From: Hydractinia symbiolongicarpus
Lineage: Eukaryota; Cnidaria; Hydrozoa; Anthoathecata; Hydractiniidae
Direction of reading: 5' to 3'
DNA length: 64,000 nt
NCBI RefSeq assembly: GCF_029227915.1
Contig: NC_079876.1
Location: 28,183,828 to 28,247,827 of the forward strand
In this document: positions 43,760 through 55,132 of the stretch, piece by piece
Layout: every line of letters starts with the position of its first letter
Position numbering within the stretch: the first letter of the stretch is position 1
The notes under the pieces: generated by a model
Told to the model about the DNA's origin: nothing
Databases searched by the model: none
The model's input: only the letters and a program-made list of their open reading frames with translations
Translations under genes and position numbers: made by a program

Positions 43760-44732
43760 GTGTTTTTAGCAGCATATTTAAATTATTGAGGCATGCATAT
43801 GATCAGAGAGGAACTTTAAATGATATGGCTTCTCCAAATATTATTGATTGTGTAAAACTTTCATCCAGGTAATTTTTTAACTTTTGTTTGTCCAGAATTC
43901 ATTTGTTGCGAAGAAGTTAAAATATTTAGGTTGTTTGATTTTTTATTTATTTTTCTTTATATATACTACTTTTTTGAGAACTAATAAAAATATTTGAGTG
44001 GCATTATTAAAGGAGAACTAACAAAAAAAACCTACATTCATATGACATAAATTTTTGCTGTTCAAATTTTCAAATTTTTAATTTTTTTGATGAAGTGTTA
44101 TTAAAAACTTTAAAGTGTTTTGTTTTATTTATAGAACGATTGATCCAACCATTCAAATATGGCACAACGTGACTAATGTTGTCAATTTGCGAATTCCAAC
44201 TGTATATACATTATCTTCATATGAGCTTGAGAGTCTGCGAAAAACATACATGTACATGTATCCACTTGTTGATTTCAATTCTGCTGTAATATCTCCATCT
44301 TCTTTGAAAGTTACTGAGTTAAGCATCAGTGGTAATATTTATGGATCTGACCTTTCCAGAAACAATAGATCTTCATATATTGTAGCCCATTGGGCATCTA
44401 ATGATGGTAATATCAAATCGTTTGACGAAATGGAATTATCTCCCCGACCAGGTATAATCAAGTATTTTCTCAAGCATACTTTAACTATTCACGATACGAG
44501 CTATGAACATTGGTTGGCGTTTTGTGATTGGTTTCTTTCAGTTCCAGATCATATAAGATTTGAATTTGGAAAGCCATTAGAGTTATGGCATAATAACCTT
44601 TATGAACTGGCTGGAGCTTCCTCATTCATCCCTGTTTCGCGCATATTGGGAAAATATGTGCATGCTCGACTGCACCGCCATAGTAAAGATTTAATGGTTA
44701 TAGTTCCTGTGGTGAAAAATTCGTGTTTTTAA
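43760..44732 (+). CDS. Unrecognised gene, last two exons
   Basis: Exon 43760-43868 (after TCTTTTCAG, before GTAATT) reads VFSSIFKLLRHAYDQRGTL and IIDCVKLSS. Exon 44135-44732 (after TTTATAG) continues in phase as RTIDPTIQIWHNVTN, then YELESLRKTYMYMYP, IVAHWASNDGNIKS, ELSPRPGIIKYFLKHTLTI, HWLAFCDWFLSVPDH, KPLELWHNN and SSFIPVSRILGKYVHARLHR, TAA at 44730. Both exons are open and the junction phase agrees. I do not recognise a named domain; the pattern of a long conserved last exon suggests a multicopy cnidarian gene or element-encoded protein. Upstream exons are not found, perhaps displaced by the LINE fragment at 43346. Confidence 0.6.
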
Positions 44733-45335
44733 TTTGGACATTTATATATGTGCACTCTTTTTATTTATTATGCTTTCAACTATCTTATTTGCAAGAGAAT
44801 ATTTTAAAAGTTCTTTTACAAAATAGATCCTGTAAGTTTGAATTTTCAACGTAAGTTTTTATATTGTCTATTAATCTAACGTTTTGTATTAGAAACATTT
44901 TAAAGCCAGGCTCTAAACTTTTATAAAATATAGTTTATACATTTAGTACAACTTTTTTTTCTAGTTTCAGTCAAAAACTTCTTCATCTTTATCATCAATG
45001 TTTGTGTTGTTTTTTGTATGTTTGTCTGTGTTTTGTTTTTCTGTTTGTGTTGTTTTTTTTATATTTGACCAACATTTTTGACTAAAATTTTAAAAATCTA
45101 TCTGAAAAGTTTTCTGCCAAAGTTTTTCTGCCAAAACCTTTTTGGATTAAATAGTTAAGCATCTAGGCTAAGCTCGAAAAGTATATTTTTGATAAAAGAT
45201 TGTGTAAGTTTTGATTAGTTTGCTTTTCCTGATCGCCTTTTCTGACAAAACAACAATGCTACCATACTTTCAATTACTCTTCAGATTTTCACCTTCTAGA
45301 TAATAATAATCATAAAAGTGTATACTATCTCAAAA
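44733..45335. other. Spacer upstream of kinase-like gene
   Basis: T-rich sequence with GTTTGTGTT repeats near 45000-45060. No gene; may contain the promoter of the kinase-like gene. Confidence 0.5.
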
Positions 45336-46552
45336 ATGGAAACTGGTGGAAGTACAATGGACACTGTTGCTGCCTCAGCAAAAAAGAAATACAGGTATGA
45401 GTATATATATACAATTAAAGTATCCTTTCTAGAGAAAAATAGGATAACTTTTTACATGGCATGTACATTAGTGTTTACTATAATTTTAGTTCTGTTCACC
45501 AGCGTTCTGTGGAGAAAAAGTTATTAAGAAACAAGGAAAAAAAGCAACGAAGAAAAGAGCAACGTAAGCGCCTCTATGAAGCTAAAAAGAAAGAGACACT
45601 GGAAAAAGATGAAAAACTGTTATTGCTAGAAAGACAAAATTCGGTTTTAAAAAGAGAGGTTCAAAAAACCCGAAAAGTAGCTGCTTCAGGTTCCAACCGA
45701 ATGATATCAATGAATTCTCTGTCGGTATCAATATTACACCAAAATCGAAACAAAAATGTGGGAATTAACAGGTTTTTTACCTCAAGAATAACCACATTCA
45801 GACGCAGTGATGTGATTGACTTGGAGAAGGATATACATTCCGGTGCATTTGGGTCAGTCTTCACTGGGTACATTAAAAGTATTCAACAAAGGGTAGCAGT
45901 AAAGAAAATGGATGAGAATTCAACCTCTTTAGATGTTTTAGTTGAAGCAAAGATCACTTCACACTTAGCTTCGCTTTCAGGTGGAATCTATTTTCCTTAT
46001 GTATATGGTATTACCGACTCGAAATGTATTTTGTTGGAGTTTATTGGAGAAAACAACAAATTTTCTCCCAATCTTAATACCGTGATGGAAAAAAGTGACC
46101 TATCGAAATCAAGTTGGATCCAAGTGCTAACAGAAATTTGCAAGGGATTTAGTTTCATGCACACCAAAAACATTTTGCACAACGATGTACATAGCAAGAA
46201 CATTGTCTTACGAAACAAACAATTCGTCAAGATTATAGATTTTGGCAAAGCTACTTTAATATCCGACCCCTTGCGGTATGACATAAAGCGTGGTAGTGAA
46301 AGGCAGAAAAAATTTAATACTAAACATTGTCATCTTGCCTACGAGTTAAGGAACGTACCTGGCTCTTATCAAAGTTTGGAAACAGATGTTTTTAGTATTG
46401 GATACACTTTTGGAAAAGTTGCACAAAGATTAAAGTGGGAAGGATTGGACAAAATTTCTACTTCCATGATGAACATAGTTCCGGCGAATCGTTCTACTTT
46501 AAGCAAAGTGGTATACAGTCTAGGACAACTGGGAACTAAAGTTACTTGCTAA
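45336..46552 (+). CDS. Protein kinase-like gene with N-terminal coiled coil, two exons
   Basis: ATG at 45336; exon 45336-45394 (GTATGA donor) joins exon 45490-46552 (TTTTAG acceptor) in phase 2, giving 373 residues without a stop. Residues 25-80 are highly charged (KKLLRNKEKKQRRKEQRKR, KDEKLLLLERQNSVLKREVQ), predicted coiled coil. The kinase fold follows: IHSGAFGSVFTGYI (Gly loop), VAVKKM (Lys), LVEAKIT (helix C Glu), IHL-like ILLEFIGE hinge, ILHNDVHSKNIVL (catalytic loop, HND for HRD), IIDFGKA (DFG) and LETDVFSIGYTFG (helix F Asp). All catalytic residues are present; the APE motif is not obvious. No lesion is visible. It could be a host gene or one carried by an element. Confidence 0.8.
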
Positions 46553-46699
46553 AAACTTAGTAAACATTATACGTTATGTATGTTATAAATTAGATGTTTT
46601 TTTAAAAAAAAGTTTGCGCTGCGCGTTTGTGTACAAGTCTAATACATGAAATATTGTCCCGCGGCGTATTTTTACATCGCGATTACCCGAATAAAATTC

Positions 46700-47370
46700 A
46701 GTTGGTTGATGATGTGTGCACTAGTCTAGTTTGACGCGTTTGTGGATGGAGCTAGCTAATAGGCGGTACGCGTTCGTGTACATGCCTAGCACACTGAACA
46801 TCCTCATGCGGCACAGTTGCGTTTTTGTTTTGCGACTAAAATTTAGTTGGTTGATGATGTGTGCACTATGGATGGAGCTAGCTAATAGGCGGTACGCGTT
46901 CGTGTACATGCCTAGCACACTGATCATCCTCATGCGGCGCAGTTGCGTTTTTGTTTTGTGACTAAAATTTAGTTGGTTGATGATGTGTGCACTAGTCTAG
47001 CTTGACGCGTTTGTGGATGGAGCTAGCTAATAGGCGGTACGCGTTCGTGTACATGCCTAGCATACTGATCATCCTCATGCGGCACGCGTTTTTGTTTTGC
47101 GACTAAAATTTAGTTGGTTGATGATGTGTGCACTAGTCTAGCTTGACGCGTTTGTGGATGGAGCTAGCTAATAGGCGGTACGCGTTCGTGTACATGCCTA
47201 GCACACTGATCATCCTCATGCGGCGCAGTTGCGTTTTTGTTTTGCGACTAAAATTTAGTTGGTTGATGATGTGTGCACTAGTCTAGCTTGACGCGTTTGT
47301 GGATGGAGCTAGCTAATAGGCGGTACGCGTTCGTGTACATGCCTAGCATACTGATCATCCTCATGCGGGA
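46700..47370. repeat. Satellite, five units of about 126-145 bp
   Basis: The word GGTTGATGATGTGTGCACTA starts at 46704, 46849, 46975, 47116 and 47261. Each unit also carries GACGCGTTTGTGGATGGAGC and GCGGTACGCGTTCGTGTACA; the second unit lacks about 19 bases. Units are nearly identical and richer in CpG than their surroundings. Open frames on both strands here merely follow the repeats. Confidence 0.93.
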
Positions 47371-48007
47371 TGTTCTCGTTTAATTTGCGTTTTAGAGTTT
47401 ATATTTTGAGTTGAAATGTTATATAAAAATTATTTGTAAATTCCTTTGCGTATTTTATTGTTTGTTATAATTTATTATTTTAAATGGTGTTTGTTCTGAT
47501 TCTGAAGAAAAAAATAATTTCCATTAATATTTCCTTAAAAAGGGACTTTTGGTTGGTGAAATTTACTAAAGGTGACTAATATTTTTACCGAGCAAAAAAT
47601 ATTGCCGACTTACGGCTCAGGTGATTGCAGCGACCTTTTTCGCTGTGAAAAAGTCAAATACTGCCACCAAAAGTTGGGCCACTTATTTAGAAATAATTCG
47701 GTAGAAGTGCGCAATTTTAAAAGTAGGTTTTCAACAGAAAAACGTCATGTACGATTTGAGATAACTTGCAACACATCAGGTTTGTTATTCGGACAACTCC
47801 AGAACATCTTATTTAAATCCCGACTATTTGCAAACAAGAAGTTTTTCGTCAGCTAACATGCAAACGCCTTGTTGGATTTCAGATAACATGCCAACATCTT
47901 GTTTGTTATCGGATAACACGTAAACATCGTGTTTGAAGTTGTCAAAACTGAAAAACATCAAGTTATCGCCGTCTCAGATTTCAGATAACATCAAATTTGG
48001 TGCAGTG
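47371..48007. other. Non-coding stretch with a short repeated motif
   Basis: Around 47845-47935 the words AGATAACATG/GGATAACACG with AAACATCTTG-type partners repeat about three times at 40-base spacing. An open frame at 47572-47856 has no recognised features. Confidence 0.5.
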
Positions 48008-49395
48008 ATAATAACACGTCAGGGCGTAGTTGTGTTATTGCAATGTATGGTGGAACAACTAAAACGGAATCTAAACCTGACAAGATTTTCCAATCGTAAG
48101 CAAGGTGAAGAAGGCCTGGACACTCTGAATTCCTTTTCTTAGATAATGATTGACCGCCGGGAATAAAAGTAATTTTGTTGCACTTGGAAACCTTAAGAGG
48201 TTCATATGATACCAAAAACTCTTTTAATGCTTTAACCAGAACAAATAAAAACGGGTCATGGCGGTATGTGTATCTACCCTGCGTAAGGGAGGTCCTACAG
48301 GCACCCAATATGTGAGAGACATTTAGGATGGTTTCTTGCACAGAATGCACCTTTTGTCTTTCTCAAATCAAGGGTGTCGTAGGTTGCCCCTATACAAAAG
48401 GAAGTTAGACATTGTGGCAGTGAAAGAATTGTTCTCCAAGATAAATCATTTTTCACATAAGAGCACCATTTTGTCCAAATGCCTTGCAAATGCAACTGTA
48501 CAGCTCTGGCATGGTAAATATCATTTTCTTTAATGATATTGGAAATAAGCTTTCGGTAAGCATAAGTGCCTTTTGGTGGTATATTTTTGTGGTCTAAGAG
48601 CCCTAAGCCAGCTCGACCAGTCTGATGCAAACCTAAAATGTTTTTGTAATTGAGCTGACTATCCGCCGAAAGAACTGCCTCACTAACTTTCCAATTTCCA
48701 GCTTTTAAATCTGGAACGCACTTAGACACACAAGGGTTGACAGAATCTCTTAGTAACAGATGTCCACTGATTTTGGCACATTTGAAAACAGATGCAAGAC
48801 TTTGTCGAGGAATATAAGGAAATGTTGGAAATTGAATGATGTAGTTTTAACCATTTCCTAATGAAAAAAGAAAATCTTTGCTCTAGTTTTGTGATAGTAA
48901 ATAGAGAAACTTCATAAATTAATAATGCCCAGCGGATTCTGGGAATTAACAGATGGTGTAAAAACCAAATATTATGGATCCCTTTATGAAAGGACCTGTC
49001 TATAGCTATAAGTTTGTCTTCGGCATCATTTAGAAATTCTTGTATTGCAGCAGAATCAGATAAGGATGAGTTTATTGTTCTGCCTAATAACCTAACTGGA
49101 TTAGAATGAACGGATGAAATTTTTTTGCTGCCAACTGTAAACGGTTAACTTTGGACGACTTTTTGCTTATCAATAACAATGCTGCGTGATTTAGAAGGCC
49201 TAAACGACATGCCTACCCAATCAAGAGCTGTTGTACACCTGTTTAATAAATTTTAAGTACTTAGAATTGACGTGCACATTAAGAATATATCATCCATAAA
49301 AGCTTTTATTGGGGGTTGGTCTGGAATTTTATTTTTATTACCTTCAGTATCAATAAGGCTTGGGGTAACAACACATTTATATAATAATACGCCAG
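48008..49395 (-). pseudogene. USP-LINE copy B: RT thumb, zinc knuckle and start of endonuclease
   Basis: Minus-strand sequence begins at the RT catalytic box region (KIPDQPPIKAFMDDIFLM, about 49330-49265), continues through the thumb (CLSKCVPDLKAGNWKVSEAV, GLHQTGRAGLGLLDHKN, YHARAVQLHLQGIWTKW), the zinc knuckle ending NVSHILGACR, and the start of the restriction-like endonuclease (YTYRHDPFLFVLVKALKEFL, CPGLLHLAYDWKILSGLD, ITQLRPDVLL). It stops at 48008, just after RPD, so both ends are truncated. In contrast to the 57.8-kb copy, the knuckle-to-endonuclease join (48350-47995) is open here, which shows the correct frame of that join. Confidence 0.85.
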
Positions 49396-50938
49396 TTCCG
49401 TGTATCTGTGGCAGGCAAAGTGGATGTGTTGTTTTTTTGTGTGCTTTTTCAAATTGATTTAAAACTTTTGTTTTAAAAAAGTCACAGTTAATTTATTTTA
49501 TTTTTCTCATAAAAACCTTTTTGTAATGATGTAAACTTTATTACACAAAAGTCACGAGTAATTAATCTCTTATAATAATACGCTAAGTGTGTCTGTCTGT
49601 CACTTTTGCAAACACGATATTTTTTACCACCCGAATGCGCGAGTTTTTCGAGTTTTTTTGTTTTGTTTACATTTGTCTCGCAGCCGTTAGAAACCACGTG
49701 ATAGAAAATAAGCAGTATGATTCGTTCAAATACGTACTTTCGAACGGGACGGCATTCGAATAGAAAGTTTCCTTGGCGTAAAAACAAACAAACAAAAAAA
49801 TTGTTTTTAAAGTTCTCGCGACAAAAGACGAACTTAAAAAACTTAAAAAATTTAGAAGAGAAAGAAAAAGGCGAATTAACAAAAAAAAACCGTGAGAAAA
49901 TAAAAAGAACAACAAATAATACAGTTAATGAGAAGTTTAAAGGGGATTTACAGGTAAAGTTTTAAATACTCTCTCCTCTTTCACTGTTGTGTTAATAAAT
50001 AGGGTAGCTAATACATCTTTGTTTTCAAATATAAAAATATAAAAATGTTGATGGTATTTTTTAAAATACAGAGAACAAATCACATTTTAACAAATATAGC
50101 TACAGCACATCAGCTAGCTTTCAAGTTAACTATGAGTTTTACTTTTACTACGTTAAGAAATATCCTATTCAGGCGAAAATGTAGGTGCGCATAAATCAAA
50201 GTGAAATAAAAAGAGAAGGGAAATGTTTCTTATACTTTCGTTTTCTGATTTGTTTATAACAACAAAGCTAGCATAATTGTATCCCCAGGTGCGTAACTAA
50301 TCTGCGTGTTTAATTATTTAAAATGCTACACAAATGTGTTGAGCACATGGATCGTTGTTTACAGTGTTGTATAAAAAGTTTAGTTAAAAGCTAAAGATTT
50401 CAGTCATAGTTAGTTAGTTAAGAAAAAGAAAGGAAAGAAGTAGCCATAGTTGTAGCCATAGTTGTAGATAAAGACAGCAAAATATCACTTTATCTACATT
50501 TTTTAGCAGTCTAACTAGCTTCTTTACATCACTACTCACGTCATCCTTATCTGTTTGCCTGCCACAAGACTGTTACAAATGTGTGAAAAGAAGCCTGTCT
50601 AGCTAAAGTATCCTATATATATATACAGCTAGCCTTTTGTATTAAAGGCAGGTTGTGTTTTTATGTATATGTTTTTAAGACTAGCTACCTAACTTAAAAG
50701 AGTTTCTCTTTCTATTATGGTTTTTAGTATAGATACAAGACCAAAACAAAGGTTATCAGAATCTATATAACTTGGAACATAGAAACTGCGAGTAAGAAAT
50801 TATATAGTTCTTAAATTTGAACAAGTTAGCTTCATTAATAATTATACATATATATAGATCATTTTCTTTTCTCATTTTAGGAATTGTGGTATATACCTAT
50901 AATTTGTTTCATTTAGTTTTAATCAGGATATATATATA
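49396..50938. other. Non-coding flank of the Helitron
   Basis: A basic open frame at 49717-49965 ends at a good donor (CAGGTAAAGTT) and could be a 5' exon, but no acceptor partner is proven. A possible acceptor TCATTTTAG at about 50880 precedes the Helitron start. The remainder is AT-rich with AGTTAGTTAG-type short repeats near 50405-50475. I could not identify the 5' TC end of the Helitron. Confidence 0.45.
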
Positions 50939-52489
50939 ATGTCAAATGAGTCTGGAATTAATGACAGCAGTAATACTGTTCGTGGTTTTAGGCTGTTTAA
51001 TAATTTAGGTAGGTTTGTGTTGCAACAGCATGACAATAATCAAGGTTTGGTAGGTGCCATCTTGAGGCAAAGACCACATATTTCCCAAAATTTTCAATTG
51101 CCACAAGAAATGCAAAGAAATGTAGTACCACGTTTATCAGATAATGATGATGTTTCCTTAGCTAGACGCAGGCAAAATGCTCAATGTGTTGCCTCTTTAC
51201 GTCGATTGGAATCGACTGATCAGGCCAATAATAGGCGGCATAATGATGCTGTTAGACATGCGGCTAGGCGCAATGCAGAATCAGCTCAGCAAACTCGCAA
51301 CAGACAAGTTATGGATGCTCAACGGCACGTTGTTGCTAGACAATTAGAATCTAATGAGCAGGCTGCCAATAGACGTGCTGAAAATGCTCATAGACAAGCC
51401 ATGGCTCGAGAAATGCATAATGCGCCGTATTATAATATTGCACGTCAAAATGTATTGCCTAATTTATATTTTTTAGGTGCTATGGACAAAAAATGTTATT
51501 ATTGTCAAGCTTTAAAGTTTGAAAATGAAAATTGTTTTAAATGTTGTCACACTGGTAAAGTTGCATTAGATAATTTGTCTCCTTACCCTCAGCAGCTTGG
51601 GGAATTATTAACAAATACAGATACTGTTCAGGCAAAAAACTTTCAGTCAAATATACGTAAGTATAATAGTGCCGTTGCCTTTGCTTCTTTTGGAGCAAAC
51701 CTTCGCCCCCCACCTGGCCGTGGACCACCATGCTTTCGTATCTGTGGTCAAATATGGCATCGTGTTGGGGGTCTTTACCCTCCTGAAGGACAAACCCCTG
51801 TTTTTAACCAACTTTATATTTATAAAGCAGGTAGGGCTCTCAACGAAAGAATGGCACGCCAAGAAAATAATGGCTGTCGTGAAGACGTGATGCGAACTGT
51901 TCAAGATGTTATGGACAGAGTAAGCCCGTTTGCTGCTGCCTATAGGTACATGGCTGAAGTTGAAGCTGAATAATTGAATCAGGCAGCAGCACAAAACCGT
52001 GCTCCATCTGAAGTGCGTATGTACATGAGAGTTGGCAATGACCAAAAGCGCTACAACTTGCCACATCATGATGAAGTTGCGGCAGTATTTGTTGGCCAAG
52101 ATGGAGCACCTCCTGGAAACAGGGATGTTGTTATCTATCCGCGTGGAGGTGATTTACAGAATATTTCCACAATGTCTGCAAACTTGGATCCAATGGTGTA
52201 TCCTCTTTTTTTTCCAAGGGGTGAACCAGGTTGGCATAATAGGATACCTCATGTTGCTGTACGTGCAACCCGTACTCGCAACACTACTACAATGTTGCAG
52301 TATTATACTTACCGTTTAGCTGCTCGGGAATATTTCAGCCCGATTCATTATGGTAAGAAATTGTTTCAGCAGTATTGTGTTGATTCTTATGTTAAAGTTG
52401 AAGGTAATAATTTAAATTACATTCGAGCAAATCAAACCAACCTTCGTGTTGATAGTTATGAAGGTTTAGCTGACCATTTGAATGCATGA
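50939..52489 (+). pseudogene. Helitron Rep/Hel N-terminal region
   Basis: Residues 70-150 are four degenerate Arg/Ala/Asn repeats (ARRRQNAQCVASLRRLES, AARRNAESAQQTRNR, NRRAENAHRQAMARE). A finger CYYCQALKFENENCFKCC follows, then LRPPPGRGPPCFRICGQIWH and GGLYPPEGQTPVFNQLYIYK, the conserved Helitron N-terminal text. TAA at 51970 interrupts between AEVEAE and LNQAAAQNRAP. The frame then continues through VVIYPRGGDLQNIS and LAAREYFSPIHYGKKLFQQY to a TGA at 52487, after LADHLNA. Both stops are single-base changes in an otherwise conserved frame. Confidence 0.88.
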
Positions 52490-52561
52490 GCTGAAGAGCG
52501 AGGCCTTCTACCAGGTCGTATTGTTGTTCTTCCTTCGAGTTTTCAAGGAAGTCCACGTGCC

Positions 52562-54409
52562 ATGGCTCAAAACTATCAAGATGCTATGGCAGTTATTGGT
52601 AAGTTTAGAAAACCTGATTTTTTTCTGACTTTTACGTGCAATCCAAAATGGCGTGAAATTACAGAAAATTTGTTTGCAGGCCAACGTGCACACGATCGGC
52701 CTGATTTAGTTTCTCGAGTTTTTAAATTGAAACTAAATGAACTCCTTAAAGATGTTACTGAAATGGGAGTTATAGGTAAGACTATAGCACATGTGTATGT
52801 TATAGAATTTCAAAAGAGGGGTTTGCCTCATTGTCATTTGTTAATTCATTTAGATCCCAATGACAAACTTAGGGATGCAGATGACATAGACAGTGTTATT
52901 TCAGCAGAAATTCCTAATCAACAGGAACACCCTGAGCTGTTTGAAATTGTACGATCGTGTATGATTCATGGACCATGTGGACATCTGAATCCTAATTCCA
53001 GATGTATGGAAGATGGTGTTTGCACAAAAAGTTGTCCAAAGAACTTTTTAGCATCTACGGTAGCTGAAGTCAACGGATATCCATTATATAGACGTCGTGA
53101 TAATGGTATACATATCAATGTCAATAACGTTGACGTAGATAATCGCTGGATTGTTCCATATAATCCATGGCTTTCCAAGAAATACAATGCACATATAAAC
53201 TTGGAGGCGTGCATGTCTGTTAAATCTGTTAAATACCTCTATAAATATATTTATAAAGGTCATGATTGTGCCAACATTGAGATCAATAAACGTATTGATC
53301 ATGATGAGGTGCAGACATTTTTAGATGCACGGTATGTCAGTGCACCAGAAGCCATATGGCGTCTTTTTGAATTTACCATGCACCAACAATCTCATGTTGT
53401 CCATAGATTGCAAGTGCACTTGCCAAAAAACCATATTGTTTATTTTCAGCAAGGACAGGCTGAAGAGGCTCTGGACAGAGCTGCAGATCAGGCTACAAAA
53501 TTAACAGCTTGGTTTGTGTTAAATGCAGAGAATCATGATGCTCGCCAATATATGTATCCAGACATTCCTCTTTATTTTGTTTTTAATAAGAACAAAGTTT
53601 GGAAACCAAGACAACGCGGTCATGGTAAAATTGTGTCCAGAATGTATAGTGTGAGTCCTCGCGCAGGTGAGCTTTTTTATTTACGTATGTTGCTATTGCA
53701 TACACCTGGTGCAACTTCTTTTGAAGATTTACGAACTGTCAATGGCAATGTTGCTGAAACATTTCGTGACGCCTGTTTATTGCGTGGTCTCCTGCAAGAT
53801 GATACTGAATGGAACAATACTTTGCAGGAAGCTGTTAACTTTCAGATGCCTCGACAATTAAGGCAACTGTTTGCTGTGATACTTACTCACTGCGAACCTT
53901 CTGATCCTTTTACTTTGTGGACAAGGTACAAGGATGCAATGTATGAAGATTATATTCGCCAAATGAATGAGGAACATGCTGAGTACAGGCTGCTTCAAGA
54001 TATTAATTCTGTACTTAGGCAATTTGGTAAATCTCTTACTGATTATATTCTTCCTCATTTAGATGAATTACCCCCAGCTGAAAACATTGATGTAGCTATG
54101 GAGGCTGAAAGAGCTTCCCAACTAAGGGCTCAACTTACTGACGAACAGACTGCACTGGCTAATGCAGTCATAGAAGCTGTTGTAAATGTTGCTAACAATG
54201 CAGCCCAAAACAACCGTCTGTTTTATTTAATTTGTAATAATGAGCTTCCATTTGGAGGTAAAGTTGTTATTTTAGGTGGTAATTTTTCACAGTTACTGCC
54301 TGTTGTCAGAAAAGGAAAAGCAACTGAAATTGTGGACATGTGTTTAAAAAGTTCTTGGGAAAGGTGTTTTACCTGTTCGGGAGCAAGAACCTTTCCAAGG
54401 CGCAATTGA
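52562..54409 (+). pseudogene. Helitron Rep nuclease and truncated helicase
   Basis: The Rep part is intact: FFLTFTCNPKWREI, IEFQKRGLPHCHLLIHL (the HUH metal box, here HCH) and SVKYLYKYIYKGHD with the two Tyr and Lys of the YxxKYxxK motif that nicks and joins DNA. The helicase starts LTDEQTALANAVIEAV and reaches AAQNNRLFYL, where Walker A (GGPGGTGKT, preserved in the 8.65-kb fragment) should follow; instead the text jumps to NNELPFGGKVVILGGNFSQL. About 80 residues with Walker A and B are thus missing. A second deletion after CLKSSWE removes the segment before LPVREQEPFQG. The helicase could not hydrolyse ATP. Confidence 0.9.
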
Positions 54410-54410
54410 A

Positions 54411-55132
54411 GTGCCATCCCAATGTGTGATACAAAATGAATGTATTGTTGATACTTTGTTTAGGAATCTTTCACCGGAAATTATGGCATCATCTGTGGTA
54501 CTAACACCCACAAATGATGACTCACTTACCATTAATGATCAGGTGTTGGCGCTGTTGCCTGGTGAAGAAAAAGTTTATTTTAGCGCAGATGATGTTGTGT
54601 GTGATGAGGAGGAGGAACGGAATCAATATCCGGTAGAATTTTTAAATAGTATCACACCTTCAGGTATGCCTCCTCATTGCCTTAAATTAAAAACTGGTGC
54701 CATTGTTATGTTATTAAGAAACATAAACATGAATAATGGTTTATGTAATGGCACTCGACTAATTATAAGACGTCTTCATGACAACTGTGTCGATGCTGAA
54801 GTACTCACTGGCAATGCCATTGGAGATAGGGTACTTATTCCAAGGGTGCAACTTGCACCTTCGGATACAGGTATGCCTTTTGTTTTACGTCGCAGACAGC
54901 TTCCACTAAGTCTTATGCTATGACAATAAACAAGGCACAAGGTCAAACCTTTGAAAAGGTTGGAATATTATTGCGCAGGCCATGTTTTTCTCATGGTCAG
55001 CTGTATGTTGCTTTTTCTAGAGCAAGAGCATTTGGTGATGTTCGAGTAAGTGTTGTTCCCTCATCCAGGCAAGGGTTTTTTAATAGGGAATGTTATACTC
55101 AAAATGTGGTTTACCGTCAGGTTCTTACATAA
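54411..55132 (+). pseudogene. Helitron helicase C-terminal part
   Basis: The frame gives REQEPFQGAIEVPSQCV, SSVVLTPTNDDSLTINDQVL, EFLNSITPSGMPPHCLKLK, AIVMLLRNINMNNGLCNGTR, then after a one-base shift near 54918 SYAMTINKAQGQTFEKVGI, LLRRPCFSHGQLYVAFSRAR and VYRQVLT. These are the PIF1-type motifs V and VI. The order and lengths match the fragment ending at 10059. Confidence 0.9.

Larger units (their letters stand above)
50939..55132 (+). mobile_element. Helitron Rep/Helicase gene, decayed
   Basis: The coding unit runs from ATG 50939 (MSNESGINDSSN) to TAA about 55130 (VYRQVLT). It holds an Arg-rich repeated N-terminus, a Cys-rich finger (KCYYCQALKF, CFKCC), the Helitron N-domain (VYPLFFPRGEPGWH), the Rep nuclease and a PIF1-type helicase. 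Lesions: TAA at 51970, TGA at 52487, two internal deletions in the helicase (about 54230 and 54365) and a frame change near 54918. The terminal TC and CTRR-hairpin ends were not located, so the coding span is given, not the full element. Confidence 0.9.

Noticed and set aside
46721-46961. Open frames on both strands with YAFVYMPSTL repeats
   Set aside because: They follow the satellite units and overlap on opposite strands.
49540-49640. Helitron 5' terminus at the TTATAATAATACGCTAAGTG word
   Set aside because: It looks like a repeat end, but no TC start or partner end could be shown, so no boundary is claimed.
51537-52109. Minus-strand open frames over the Helitron
   Set aside because: Shadows of the conserved plus-strand Rep/Hel frame.
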